A DNA stretch of 64,000 bases from Rhynchopus euleeides (GCA_963210315.1 OY723273.1:1488001-1552000), one strand, 5' to 3'; positions 32,601 through 42,800 are shown, counted from the stretch's first letter. Translations and numbers: made by a program. Notes: a model not told the origin generated them from the sequence alone.

Positions 32601-34676
32601 GGTGTGGCTTCGCAGAAGGGCATTGTCGTGCGTATGCTCTTCTCCCACGTGCAGGTCCTTTCGGCGCTGCGGTCGCTCAACATCCCGTGGGACACCGCCA
32701 CATCGTTCGGGCAGTGGCAGGGGTTCCTCGACTTCAGCCACGGGTCCAACCTCAACCCCGGTGCATTCCAGGAGCTGTCGTGCGCGCTGGATCCCTTCGG
32801 GCGCTACATTCTCACCATGACCATGCCATCGGTGTTTGTCCCAGTTTCCATTGCGCTGTGGCTGGGGTCGCGTGCCTATGCCTTGTGCGTTGGGGATGGT
32901 GACAGGGGTGCGGATGGCGACGACTGGATTGCAGCCGAGGAGGAGCGCCTGCGGAAGCGCGAGGAGCTGCGGAAGCGGAACCTGCTGGAGAACAAGATAT
33001 CCGACTACGCCTTCCTCGAGATTGTGATTGTCGTGGGCGTGATTGTCGTCTTCATCCTCTACCAGATGCTCGCCATGCAGTCCAGCGCCATCATCTCGTG
33101 CACCTCGGTGGACTACACAACCACCAACGTTTCGGAAACCGCCGGGGAACCCAGCACCGTCGAATACATGACGGAGGACATGAGCGTCACCTGCGATTCC
33201 GCAGAGTACACCCGAGTGCGTGCCATTGCCACCATGTTCCTCCTGACGTATGGGCTGCTGGTGCCGCTGGGTCTGTGCATCGCTGTTGTGCGCTATCGGA
33301 AGACTCATTCGGAGCAGTCCACGCAGATGGTCTTCACCTTCCTCATTGGTGGGTTCAAGAGCAGGTGGCTGAAGTTCTGGCAGTGCGTCATCATGCTCCG
33401 CAAGCTGTGCGTCGTGCTGGCACTTGCCTTCGTCCAGCAGGATTCAAACGAAAGCCGTACAAAGCACACCCAGCGCACCCGGGTCTACGTCGTGATCTGG
33501 GTGCTGACCATCTTCCTCATGATGCAGGTGAAGTGGAAGCCCTACATCAGCATGGAGCACAACAGGCTCGAGGCTGTCGCCCTCATCTCGCTGCTGCTGA
33601 CCCTCAACATGGGCCTGCTGTTCTACTTCCACCCCTCGTTCAACCAGGACGAGCCCTTTGTCACGAGCCAAACCTTCTTCGATGTCCTGCTGGTTGTCAT
33701 CCTCGTCCTCAACATCGGCGTGATGATCTACTTTGGATACGTCTTCCTCAACGCCTTCAAGGCAGACACCAAGGCACGCCTGGGTGTGGCTGAGGACGCA
33801 GACCTTGTCAAGGCACTGAAGGAAAAAGTTATGTCCAGCGTCGAGAAGATGGCACAGTCGAAGGATGAGCACGAGGTGCTTGGTGCTGACGACGACATGG
33901 CGAGCACCGCGGTGTCCGACCCAGGCGAGCCTGAAGACAACATGTCCCCGATGCAGAAGCTGGAGGAGAGCAGGCTCGAGCGGGAGGCGCACGAGCTCAA
34001 CGTGGCCCGGAAGTTGCGGCAGGAAAAGAAGATGCTCGAGCAGATGGAGAAGGCTTCCCAGCTGGCGCAGCAGACTGTCACGGTGGAGCTGGACCAGGAG
34101 GTGCCCGGCAGCACAAAGCTGTACCTCCACAAGGAGAAGCCCACGCCTGACAACCCGGGGCGCGTCGTCTTCAAGAAGCGCATGGCGCACATCATCCATC
34201 CTGGCACCACTGACGAGGAGATGAATATTGTCGACTCCGGCGACAGTGCGCTGTGCATCAGGATGTCCGACGTGGTGGACTGCACGCAGACATGGGGTGA
34301 CCGCAGTGAGTTGGGCACCACGGTAGGCTCCGTGAAGGAGGATGACGAGGACACGACATTCCGCATCAACGCGATCGGCAGCGATGGGCGGAGGAAGACC
34401 CACACCTTCACGGCTGACTCGGCGCAGACCGTGATGACGTGGGTGGCATACATAAGCCGCCGTTCGCGTGACCTGCGGGCCATGCATCCGAAGTTTGCAG
34501 ACTCTGATGACGACCTGGTGCCCCTTGGCGCGTCGCAGGGAGGGGAGGAGGTCACTGCGACACTGACTACTGGCTTCTCGGCACCCTGCCCACAGGAGGA
34601 CCCCCTCCTCGAAATGATAGAGATGCCGCTGCGCCCTGTCGTGCAGAAGCTTGATGAGCAGCGTGTCAAAGTGTGA
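26643..34676 (+). CDS. Giant EGF-repeat, IPT/TIG, multi-pass membrane protein with a cytoplasmic PH domain
   Basis: One uninterrupted frame of 2,677 codons. The start at 26643 is chosen because it opens with a signal peptide (MECRLLLIAALAGSWAQP) and upstream codons are Gly/Pro noise. Residues about 225-945 hold many EGF-like/laminin-type Cys modules (CNGHGRCVG, CSGKGTC repeats). About 945-1350 has long beta-rich sequence, possibly a propeller. About 1360-1570 has two IPT/TIG-like folds (VVGIVGAGFS, NTVTIKGSGFE). About 1858-1958 is a membrane-proximal Cys-rich module (GCLPCPSHAVC, GYWAPEGSNNMQKCP, CGLCEEDYA). About eight hydrophobic helices follow (1960-2371). The cytoplasmic tail has coiled coil and a PH-like domain near 2491-2612 ending TVMTWVAYISRRS. 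It is presumably a surface adhesion or sensing receptor. The ligand is unknown. It lacks introns, unlike genes further on. Confidence 0.85.
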   Translation: MECRLLLIAALAGSWAQPTQGLESERAIYGQWVDSDLIAVDQHGVSVDASRVIWETDPFASLADAGPGGAAVVHTGWLRTDAKDEGGDTLPADRDAVALATDQKISFFVSGSKSINYDQELLIEFYVTNPVLPMFRQLKVDDSIAGSVHIIPAGTFLNNVSSIRFKVKFSRDEGAPSSKLITLKFKTCKKDFSCLPDKCVPECPEDQWDVTERTDEVVNIVDVKCDPEGICGNHGKCLPPYGCICNADVVLGYWDPASQCTKCAQHYGGDLCTTPCPRFFGEVCGGHGTCSTDGEPGWAVICKCYNTTELGFWDPAKDCADCLDGFYGFKCDKKCVNCDGGQCYDKAGGKSAREGTQCMCGNKVGENCGKCAPGLWGDQCENKCPGESHPDGCSGRGDCNRETGACMCSDASYGGPDCSLKCPCPSTSGTCSNGPKGTGVCTCNAGFEGPYCAPICNCNGHGRCVGSDNKCLCYDGYFGDFCEKACKTGSQPFAACSGKGTCTTSGGCDCSEGWASDSMCTKCSPGYSGYNCKKCPVSNHMPCGGSMCVDGKCRCVAGTCGEACESDKCTCTIPGEFLQDTGCSRINTPCSSAGGIISDGDSGDGTCLCRENYRGVDCSIVCPEHGGMVCAGNGMCDPNGRCTCFTTTSGTYAYGSKCELICPCAELVLADMNSKLFYSRGLPRFDNDGLSCTCDCAGTGYVGPDCTSPCPGIYSSTRGACSGKGTCVWDGSAARCNCMSAWQGDVCSECATGHFGNNCEYQCINGNQEVNSTGVPYCVCHAGYGGDKCNSTCPGSSNGEVCSGKGTCENTGWKKTSFCKCDAGFKGVDCSKKCQTCPQPKQGERAMVCNDNTKEGECDCPYSEVDGVPKFKSIFSTGKTSCTTCADGYFGADCTEPCQCHGRGACTSTGLCVCNANPDHHFQGATCTECNERYVGKDCSIYNNRLKGITVTSGNRLQGSSVSVHDLKAGTTSLAAHSLPNDLAPRNDRHTLYIGGLSDSSEAQGRVVAVNLVRDAERCPFTLCGAKSRLVHMWVEKDTAVSYLYAVLNGCHESGTGSPQASLVRVPTLSATTTCADISSKITEKLLTESTVYSASEDSVNNVLYAVLAESTTRCKLLTIKYKNPTELDNMCDVTKDPPTCKRDFIVKDMAATWVAYHTNMVFLAGKQVTAKGTVPGISIYNVAGLSDDPVLKLNIKIGKDQCTTCHINRITFEQYGDSLRFYVAYETGGTAELQRIDVDSISGSPTVWKSEPYELGGQGATTTAITFDDYTQDVNVAAHAPDPNKPLGVTTLFRFRSPREPNMPLARRGETTQSEMVLDMLPYNASRLMYTLTAETVTLADMQQAAFGMFPMYYMYDLVPRGITGDAVVGIVGAGFSRSTLHPDLNPSASIGGKFTSVDIINSTFIVVRVKASAGSEGCTGDDVELTMGYREAFTSDGLILHRLVLPQVAKMEPHYVREFTSNTVTIKGSGFENTEFLACRFETGDEKNGHYSSAPGITKYWHQQDGEGGDPWVYENKPLLRDSAVFVDSNEIKCIAPNASRERGFHKVEVTLDGQTFTNHNLSFAIVGKPAKLKIFLTENGGEAQLPLMTRLSPVITLPVISIQTTDDKGKDVGADSNETIGVSVNITHIPQGNGQDYNYSSSDLTKCLTPTVTCTPPEWYTNTLPPAERKGNVQGRSYAQDVLVNRGIANITDAKVACLHIGILRIEAAGNPPYENLEKDVRDVQLDAGLLYKLVFKRGSELACYRNISGSVDQLAGRVSSVVLLPADASGNVLTKKRLDELNVGEQRVDITVTGAEASTTESGELLNRHLNNEVKLQVTLNKGNEWDVLFNVTHGNPHDGHSIKLETSVTTRANCQDDKYYKPSVGCLPCPSHAVCKASTFNGKPYYVSPAEGYWAPEGSNNMQKCPSPSCVGGSPAGAAELCQKGSHGPLCGLCEEDYAKSQSQAGCAECTTSVMGRLLTGVVIVGGFVGFAAYSFITLRQGVASQKGIVVRMLFSHVQVLSALRSLNIPWDTATSFGQWQGFLDFSHGSNLNPGAFQELSCALDPFGRYILTMTMPSVFVPVSIALWLGSRAYALCVGDGDRGADGDDWIAAEEERLRKREELRKRNLLENKISDYAFLEIVIVVGVIVVFILYQMLAMQSSAIISCTSVDYTTTNVSETAGEPSTVEYMTEDMSVTCDSAEYTRVRAIATMFLLTYGLLVPLGLCIAVVRYRKTHSEQSTQMVFTFLIGGFKSRWLKFWQCVIMLRKLCVVLALAFVQQDSNESRTKHTQRTRVYVVIWVLTIFLMMQVKWKPYISMEHNRLEAVALISLLLTLNMGLLFYFHPSFNQDEPFVTSQTFFDVLLVVILVLNIGVMIYFGYVFLNAFKADTKARLGVAEDADLVKALKEKVMSSVEKMAQSKDEHEVLGADDDMASTAVSDPGEPEDNMSPMQKLEESRLEREAHELNVARKLRQEKKMLEQMEKASQLAQQTVTVELDQEVPGSTKLYLHKEKPTPDNPGRVVFKKRMAHIIHPGTTDEEMNIVDSGDSALCIRMSDVVDCTQTWGDRSELGTTVGSVKEDDEDTTFRINAIGSDGRRKTHTFTADSAQTVMTWVAYISRRSRDLRAMHPKFADSDDDLVPLGASQGGEEVTATLTTGFSAPCPQEDPLLEMIEMPLRPVVQKLDEQRVKV

Positions 34677-35837
34677 GCAAAGGGTGTGGTGCGCAGCGCA
34701 ATGGCGATTGCGTTCCGATGGCGCTTCCCTGCAGAAACTCGTCCTGAAAGGTAAGAAAGCAAACCGCACGTTCAAACTCCGCGCCTTTGTGTTGTGGAAG
34801 AACATTCGCCTGCATCCATACGGAACGAGGGGAGGGGAGGGGATGGGGCGGTGCCTTTATGAGAAGTCGTTGCGAAAAACAGCATGGCCCCTGATTTTCA
34901 CCCCACCCCTTTGCAGGGAATCGCCTGGCAGGGGGGCAGTGTGGCGGGGTTTTCTAGCCAATTCTCTTCTCTCGGAGCTCTACTCTCGGCGGCCTTCTTC
35001 TCGGGCCGTGTGTCGAACCCTCTCGGTGTGACTAGTGCGACAGCAAGCTCGCTTCTCTGCACATCGGGGCGATGAACCTTTCTTCGAGCAGCCTTTGGAT
35101 AATGTACCCTCGTGTTCTCGCGTGTCTGGCTGTGGTGCTGTGACAAATAGATCTCCCGCTGAAAATGAACGAACCAAGAGAGAAACATGAACGGACGTGG
35201 TGGGTGGGTGGGTGGGTCTGTGTGTTTATTGGACAACCGTGTCGTCTTTTTACAGCTTCCTTTGCAGTGATTCGCATGCATCCGAGCAGCATGCTTGCTG
35301 TCACGCTCGCATAGTTACTGCCAACATTGCACCTCGCGCTTCGGTCTGCCTGACCTGGAAGCCGTGGGTGCAGTGATGGTATGTGGCGCCGGGCACCGTA
35401 TCCAAGGAAGGCCTGTGCACCCCCCCGCCCCCCACCTCTCCCCCACCTCCCAAAGCAAATCAGTTATTGTGCCCCGTTTGTTGTTCGATTCCGTTCTGTT
35501 CACTGAAACTCTGTCACACAGGCCTCGTGCAATCTTCAAGGCAACTTCCGAGCAAAACGAGACGGCTCAATCAAAAGTGGTTTTCCCACGTGGCTTCCGT
35601 ACTGGCCGTGCTGCAACATGTTGTCAAGAAGTGAACCAAACACGAGGCCTTCGGCTTTTCGCCCTGAAGTACACAGAGAGCGTTACGCCCCAAGAACTCA
35701 CAGCTCCTCGCGGTACCGCCTGCCTGCATCCCTGTTGTCTGGGCACAACTTGCATAACGAACGAGGGTGGACCTTACTTTGCTCGAGTGATCTGTCTACC
35801 TCCCCCTCTCCCCCCCCCCCCCCCCTGTTATCTGCAA
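34677..35837. other. Non-coding stretch between the receptor-like gene and the nested element block
   Basis: I see no gene. A GTGG tract lies near 35199-35216 and a C run near 35811-35825 next to the nested block. Confidence 0.45.
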
Positions 35838-35898
35838 CACGGTGGGATCTTGTAAATTTTACATGTATAACTACAAGTATAATACATGTATTATACAT

Positions 35899-37071
35899 GG
35901 GTGGATTTTTTTTGCTCCCCCCCCCCTAAATCCGAAAACGATTTTTCGGAAAATTAGGGGACCCCCCCTTGTCAGATGGGACCCACCCAGGGAAAATACC
36001 GAGTTTTGGATGTCCAGGATACCCCCACACCCACTGTGGGACACCAAAAGCGCCCCAGAAGAGCCCAGAAATGCCAAAAAATGGGTCAAAACTGGTCCCC
36101 CAGCCCTAGCCGGACCTCAACCGGGCGGGCAAGGGGCGGGTTGGTCACAAATCACAGAACACGAATGAAAACAAAGTACGGGCCCTGTCCACGCACCCTG
36201 ATGGGCGCGACAGACCAGGGGGAAACCAACGAACAGGACCTTTGCCATATCAGGTCAAAACGTCTCAACACAAAAACTTTGGCATATAATGGGGAGGTGT
36301 CTCCGTGTAGACGCACGGCAACCCACCCGCACTGCGGGAAAAAACGGCACCACACAGGGCACTATCCCTGACCCGACCCCGGAAAGAAGCACACGAGTGA
36401 GCCAACGCTACAACGACGTAGCGCACAACGGAAGGGGACGGGAACGAAGTTAAAAAAATGGGTCAAAACTGGTCCCCCAGCCCTATGGGTGTTCAGAGGG
36501 AAATGGGTGAAAGCGCCCTATCACTTCACAGCTACAACCGCTCTGATGAATTTCCTTTTGTTTGTTGCGTTGACGCTTCTACACACAAAACCCTGAACTG
36601 ATCACACTCTGAGCCTGATGAAGGGTGGGGTTAGTGTATAGAGCAGTTTGGATGCTTGCTGTGGTGGGTGACTATCTGCTCACACGAGTGTGCGGGAAAA
36701 AAAAGCCGATGTTTCCAGTTTGATCGCTGTTCTGAACATCGGCTGATCCCACAGGGTTGCGCTGGAGCCACGAGGCCAGTCCTGAGCCAATGTCTTGATC
36801 AGAACTGCGATCAAACTGGGAACATCGGCTTTTTTTCACCCATTTCCCTCTGAACACCCATAGGGCTGGGGGACCAGTTTTGACCCATTTTTTGGCATTT
36901 CTGGGCTCTTCTGGGGCGCTTTTGGTGTCCCACAGTGGGTGTGGGGGTATCCTGGACATCCAAAACTCGGTATTTTCCCTGGGTGGGTCCCATCTGACAA
37001 GGGGGGGTCCCCTAATTTTCCGAAAAATTGTTTTCGGATTTAGGGGGGGGGGAGCAAAAAAAATCGACCCA
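35899..37071. mobile_element. Element with about 208-bp inverted repeats, ACATG target duplication
   Basis: The left end (35899-36106) and right end (36864-37071) are near-perfect inverted repeats beginning GGTGGATTTTTTTTGC and GGGTCGATTTTTTTTGC. ACATG flanks both sides (35894-35898, 37072-37076). A segment of about 60 bp of the inner edge (AATGGGTCAAAACTGG onward) is repeated directly at 36457-36514. No ORF is credible. The class is unknown; long ends and no gene fit a foldback or non-autonomous MULE-like element. Confidence 0.75.
36697..36833. mobile_element. About 137-bp small MITE/hairpin nested in the ACATG element
   Basis: AAAAAAAAGCCGATGTTTCC and the following CAGTTTGATCGC (36697-36729) pair with GCGATCAAACTGGGAACATC plus GGCTTTTTTT (about 36801-36833). 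Secondary inverted segments lie inside (GTTCTGAACATCGGCTGATC). No target duplication could be fixed. Confidence 0.6.
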
Positions 37072-37653
37072 CATGTATAATACTTGCATGTCAACTATTA
37101 TACATGTATAATACATGTATATGCCTGAAATATACATGTAAAATACATGTATATCAAGTAAAAAACAAGTATAATCACGGATGACGTACGAATCGTAATG
37201 GTGAAATACGAATCGTGCATATCGTATTTTATATCGCATTATATCGTATACGATTACGATATAAAATACGATATTATGCGATATTACGAATCGTTTAGGA
37301 TGATGCATGGCCACACGGGGTGGGCACCGGGGAAAAAGGCACCCAGCACACCAACGAGGGGCGGCGAGACTACCACCACCACCCCAGATGAGTCACCCAC
37401 TCCGAAGCCAAAGGCTCTCAAAGAGCAGCTGGCGAAGCAGAAAGCAGGGGCGCGAGTGAGCTACGTGACAGCGAAAACACGTCATGATAAGCTGCAAGGC
37501 GATGCCAAAGACGTGTACGCCGTCAAGGATGTCGCGTCTCTGCAAACCCGCAAACCCCAGTGTTCTCCCGATGGCGAGTTTGGGGGCGAAAGTCTCCATT
37601 TGTATTTTTTCCCCCGAAAACCCGACGGCGAGTTTCGGCATTTTTTTGGGGGT

Positions 37654-37927
37654 TGGGGCTGTCAGGCCCTGCGAAACTTGAGAAAGTCGCAAGAAATCAC
37701 AAGACCAACACAAAAAGTCGCAAAAAATCACAAGAAATTGCGGAGAATGTTTGCGTTTATTTGTGTTTTTTTGTATAGCGTATCAGTTCTCGTGCGTCGT
37801 CTTTCGTAGACGTTCTGTACGATGCGGATCCGCTAATCCAACATAGCAAACGTTTTTTTGTGATTTTTTGTGAATGCCCTGTGAATTTTTGCGATCTTTT
37901 CAAGTTTCACAGGGCCCGACAGCCCCA
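37654..37927. mobile_element. 274-bp MITE with GGGGT target duplication
   Basis: The ends are TGGGGCTGTC inward on both sides, continuing as inverted repeats (GGCCCTG.GAAACTTGA). GGGGT flanks both ends (37649-37653, 37928-37932). The inner part is A-rich with TCGCAAGAAATCACAAG-type repeats. It interrupts the broken transposase of its host element and is therefore younger. Confidence 0.75.
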
Positions 37928-38066
37928 GGGGTGGAATTTTTCACAGGTTTCAGACAGTTTTCCACTCATCGACCTGCACAACTTCCCAACAACGAGCGTC
38001 CCTGGGTTCGTGCCCCACTACGAACCGCAATTGATCCAAAGAGTCCCAGAACGCGAAGGAGAAGGC

Positions 38067-38121
38067 CAGATGTTCGCTACCGTGGCCTCCGGCGGCTGGG
38101 GGGCTCCGCCCCCTAAACCCC
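38067..38121 (-). repeat. 60-bp G-rich hairpin module, copy 5
   Basis: This is a minus-strand copy of the module at 4461-4520, slightly shortened at the G-rich end. It lies within the broken transposase region. Confidence 0.8.
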
Positions 38122-39802
38122 TGTGCTGTGCACCTGTCGAGTGTGCATGTACCATTTGGTGTACCATGGCAAGTGGGAAACGGCACAACACCAGGAGTGC
38201 GACATGGTCGTGAGTGAAGACGGAGTACGTGCAGACTACCATCCCTGCACAACGAAGTCTGTACGACTTCCTCGTTGTCCACTCACACCGCACATTGCAA
38301 AGCGTATCGATCAGAACGAATGTTGTTGCGGATATACGCGTGCATTGCATGAGGCGCTCGCGCGCGAAGCGCGCCAGCAATTTTTTTAGCACCCCTTTTT
38401 CCGGATCAAAGCTCGCCATCACCCGCCCGTGCGGTCGAGCACCAGAAGAAGAAGCAGTCGGGCGGTGAAGACAAGAACGGCGACAGGCAAGGGAGGCAGC
38501 AGAAGGCGCACGGAGCCAATCCAGCACCGGAATTCGTGAGTGACCTGTCGTATTCACTTTGCATCGGCAATACCACGGCCAGCCAGGCGGAGCTTGTGGT
38601 GTTGGCGATTCGGAAACACCTGTACCCGAACATGCCCAGCGGACGCGCCCTCTTGCAGAAACACAGCAGCCACACGGATGCACTTCTGAAGGCGCTGAAA
38701 GATGCTCTCAAAGGTCGCACCGTGCCTATTGGCATCGACGGAACTACAGCAGCATCGATCCACACCTCGTACCTCGCTGTGACTGCATATGTTGGGCAAC
38801 AACCGCTGCTGGTGTGCGTTGAGGTGTTCAGGCTGGGGTGAGCCCTGACGCAGTGATGCTTGAAGATGTGCTGCAGCGGCTCGAATGCGACTACTCGTTT
38901 ACGATCGCGTCTGTCAACATGGACAGATGCGCGACAAACCAGCGCCTCATCAAGCTCACAGGGCGTCTGTCGGTGTGGTGTTTGGGGCATCACGCCAACA
39001 AATGTTGCAAAGACTTCTACACGAAGCGCTTCCCCCTCGCCATCCAGTTCGTGACCTTCTTCTCACAGGCGCCGCGCACCACCTCAGAAACGAGGTGGTC
39101 AGCGCTGTTTCACGTCGTTGAGCATGTGGTACCCCGGACCGACCTGCTTGCAAGCTTCTTGCACGAAGAGCTTGAGCGCGCCTACAAACCGCAAAGTGTC
39201 CGAGAGTTACATTTGATCGGAGGGGATGGGTGGGGGGACATGCTCTCGGAGACCCAGACGATGCACAGAGCCTCCTACAGTTCTTCCTCTGGATGAGCAA
39301 CCCCCCCAGCGATCAGAAGTCCTGCTTTGTCGTGGGGGAAGTATGGAAGAGCATCCAACACGTCACCAACGAGGAACAACAACTTCTCAAAGAGCTGTGG
39401 GACACGTTTTCCTCAAGAGAGTTCTTTGAACTCATGGAGGTGATGGACCCGGAAGCAGTTGCCCAGGAGGTGATTACTGATGAAGTGCTGGAGGCGTCGG
39501 AAGAGAGGTGGCGGGACGTCTTGGGGCGTAACACCACTTAGCCGTGTCCCATCCTTGTGGTGTTGTCTCATGTGGCCACCTAGCCATCCCATTGCCTCCC
39601 TCAAAAGCCTGTAGTAATAGTGCGATATGGGCATATCGCATACGATATCAAGGCTGACTAAACACGATATAAATACGATATATTGCGATATATTGCGATA
39701 TATTGCGATATCGCCTTAAAAAATACGATACATATCGTATTTACGATATGATACGATATTACGATTCGTACGTCATCCGTGTATAATACTTGCATGTCAA
39801 CT

Positions 39803-42800
39803 CAGGCCTGGGCGGGGAACCAGCCCTTTTTCCGGGTTTTTTGGGTCGGGGAACCAGGTTTTTTCTAAGAATTTTTACAAGGGATTTTTTGCTCACCCCC
39901 CCACAGGTTTCAGGCGCGTGCCCGTCAGGCGGGACTTTTTCTATGATTTCTACGATGAAAACCACCCCCCCGCCCCCACCCCCCCCCCTTCTAAGAACGA
40001 TGATGGCTCACTCGGAAGTTTCGGCGTCCGAAACGTACGCCCACTCTCCCCAATCCTCCTCCATGTCGACATCGATGTCGACATGGACGCGGGCCCTTTT
40101 CTCCTGGGGCTCCTCGGGGTGCGGCCCAACCTCCCTCCTGCGCTCTGCCGGTGCCGCCTGTGTGGGAGGCAGCTGCGGCGGTTCTTCCGGCTGAGGTGTG
40201 GGGAGTGTCGATGGGGTGCCCGGGGTCGATGAAGCGGGGAGCTGGAAGGTGACATGTTGCAGGGTGGCTGGAGGCACGACGGGGGGTGCGGCATCTGCAA
40301 GCAACGAAGTGAGGAAGGGATCCTCAGGGACTTCCTCCACGAGGCTGACAATCGACAATGCATCGGCGTTGTCATCTTCCCAGCTGCCGTCCGATTCCTC
40401 ATCACAATCCTCCACGCCAGCAAATAGAGAACCCATGGCTGCATCGAGGTCAACGAGCTCCACGGTTGTCAGAGTTGGAAGAGGCGTCAGGGAACGCGCA
40501 GTGAAGCGGCGCTTCTTGTTGGCGAGGAACGTGTTGACTGTTTCTTCAACGATGATCTTGCGCGCCGCGTCATCATGTGACAGCTCTAGAGTGATGCCCA
40601 GTTCTTGAGAGATGCTTGCGGCAGAGAGTGCCTTCCGGAACGATCCCCTCATGCGCGTTACAACTGAAAAAGCAGCCTCCACAAACACAGTCGAGGGTGA
40701 CAGTGCCACCATGGCCTCAAGCACTATCGCAAACGTCGAACTCTCGGATTCCAGCAAGAAGTCGACGACAAACTCTTTCAGAAGGTTCCCCCTGAGATCT
40801 GTGCATTCCAACCGCAGCTTCACCCACTCCATGCCGATGCTGAGAATCTCTGCCTGGTCGTAACCCAAGCGAGAAGCGAGCGCCATGAGGCACTCGCACG
40901 TGCTGTCCTTCCCACTTGTCGCGAAGAAAGAGCTGAATGAGCGGCAGGGATACTCCTCCCACCTCTTGGCCAGGTCCTTGTAGATGGTGTGGCAGAGCTT
41001 TGAGCGCCAGGAAGTCATCTCGGCAACTACCCCCGGAGGCAACGATGTGGTTCCCTGGTTCTCATAGAACTTGGCTTCGTGCTTGCCAGGCTGGCGCGCC
41101 AGCACCTTATGCACTGTCAGTGCATTCTGCAGGATGCTCTCCATCGACGAGAGCGACAGGTCTCGCTTCTGCAACGCCTCGCTCACCCCTTTATTGATGT
41201 CGAAGACGTCAGCCAAGATGCAAGTCGAGAGGGAATACTCGGGGGTGAGCTTGTGGAAGAAGAACGGCGGCGGCTGGATCTCCCCGAGCATAGCGACAGT
41301 GAAGTCAAAGTTCACCACAGCCGCGTTCAGGCGACGGAACGTTGCAGCTGCCCAACGCACGGAGTGCTCCTTCGGGAAGGAGAGACATTTCCCACCGGAA
41401 ATGATCTGCAGAGACTTCTGCCTGGCGGTTGATCTGAAGAAGGCAAACCAGTGTCGGAGGAGGCGGCTATGTTCAACAACCTTTCGTGTCTTCTTGATGA
41501 GGCCGACGGACAGCTGGTGCATGTGGGCAGCATCATGCACATCGATGAGAGTGCATCCCCACGCGATCTCGAGCTTCCCCCTGAGACTCTTCATCGTTGA
41601 TGCCCCGTCTGCCGCGAATCCCTTCAGCGAACGCCGCGCCCACTGCGACAGCTGGAGGCTGTCGAACAACTTGACCAGCTCGTCCTTCTGCGACTCTGCG
41701 TCAGCTTTCTTCAAGTCGACTGTGCCCACACACCAATCTTTCATAGCACAATCCGTCCTGCTGATCCCCGAAACGATGACGATCATCAAGTCGATGCGGG
41801 CGAACGTGGTACCGTCCACCTTCAGGGTTGCCGCCCGACACGCACGCACCGCACCCACCACTCCCCTCAGGAGCACCTCCCAGAGTATCGTCTGGAACTC
41901 CTTCGCGACTTTTCGAGAGTAGTGGGTGTCCAGGACATGCAGCCCCTTCCGCTTGTCGTCCTGCAACCTCGCACCCACACTGCTCAGCCCCTCCGCCCGT
42001 TGCGTCGCCGTTGCCACGTTGTACACCAGGTTGACCAGACTTGTGTACTGCTCGCTGGTCACCTTCACCTTCGCGCACAGCGTCTGCTTGGGGATATCTG
42101 TAGCTGTCACATTGGTGTTTTCACTCCCAGGCGTGGACAACTGCACTGCTCTCTTGTGCGCCGCACCACCCATGTGGCGGCGGATATTGCTTTGCTGGCG
42201 CCCAACTGTCGTGGCAGACATAGACGCTTCGCCGCGTGCATACCGGAGCAAGTGGGGTTGCTCCGAGAACTCCCCCTCCAGCTGCACCAAGAACGGTGCA
42301 CACGTGGTGCACCTCCACCTCCCATCAGGGAGACGCACCACACCGGAGGCTGCAGCGTGGATCTTCCGCTGCTGCTTCTCCTGTATGGCGAGCTGTGCCT
42401 GCCGCTGCTGAATCCGAAGGAGACCGTTCACCATTGAGCCCTCTGGCACGTACTTCTTGTTTGCTGCCATCAAAAGAAGGAAGTGCGCCTTTGCTGTGTC
42501 GAAGACAAGCCGCAAGGGGTACTGGGCCATCAACGACGGAAGAAGCAAGCCGAAGGTGCGAGGCTGTGTGGTGTCGACGATAGAAAAGTGAACATTTAAA
42601 CCGCGGGATGTGCGGAAAGTCTGCAGGGCCACTGACGCGGTGTTGGTGTCCAACTCTTCGTCCACGAGGAATCTCGTATCCATCAATCGCGGACGCCTGA
42701 GCTTCACCGTGAGGGCCTCCGCTTCGGGGGAGTCAACGCCCTCCAGAAGCGCCGCAGCACTGGTACGCGTCGGCTCCGTAATGGGAATTGACCTTGCTAG

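Larger units (their letters stand above)
37300..39541 (+). pseudogene. Broken hAT/DUF659-like transposase
   Basis: Coding segments appear in different frames. One starts near 37300 (MMHGHTGWAPGKKAP, basic linker, to about 37560) and is cut by the MITE at 37654-37927. One at about 38130-38200 has CRVCMYHLVYHGKWE, a possible zinc finger. One at 38430-38841 has VPIGIDGTTAASIHTSYLAV, like the first catalytic Asp block. One at 38850-39296 has VNMDRCATN, the CLGHHANKC block and TSETRWSALFHVVEHVV, typical of hAT cores. One at 39290-39541 is the tail. At least two frameshifts (near 38840 and 39290) break the gene. Introns could account for some breaks but no clean GT-AG pairs were found. Confidence 0.55.
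37176..39781 (+). mobile_element. CACGGATGACG element with decayed hAT-like transposase, TATAAT target duplication
   Basis: A perfect 24-bp inverted repeat ends the element (37176-37199, 39758-39781). TATAAT lies directly outside both ends (37170-37175, 39782-39787), matching the host palindrome once rejoined. Subterminal regions are rich in CGATAT/ATATCG palindromes. Inside are broken plus-strand transposase frames, a 274-bp MITE and one 60-bp hairpin module. The 6-bp duplication does not suit canonical hAT (8 bp). Confidence 0.85.

Noticed and set aside
40008-40450. Overlapping plus-strand ORFs at 39.9-44.3 kb
   Set aside because: They are shadows of the hAT transposase. The minus frame carries the conserved Asp blocks and zinc finger.
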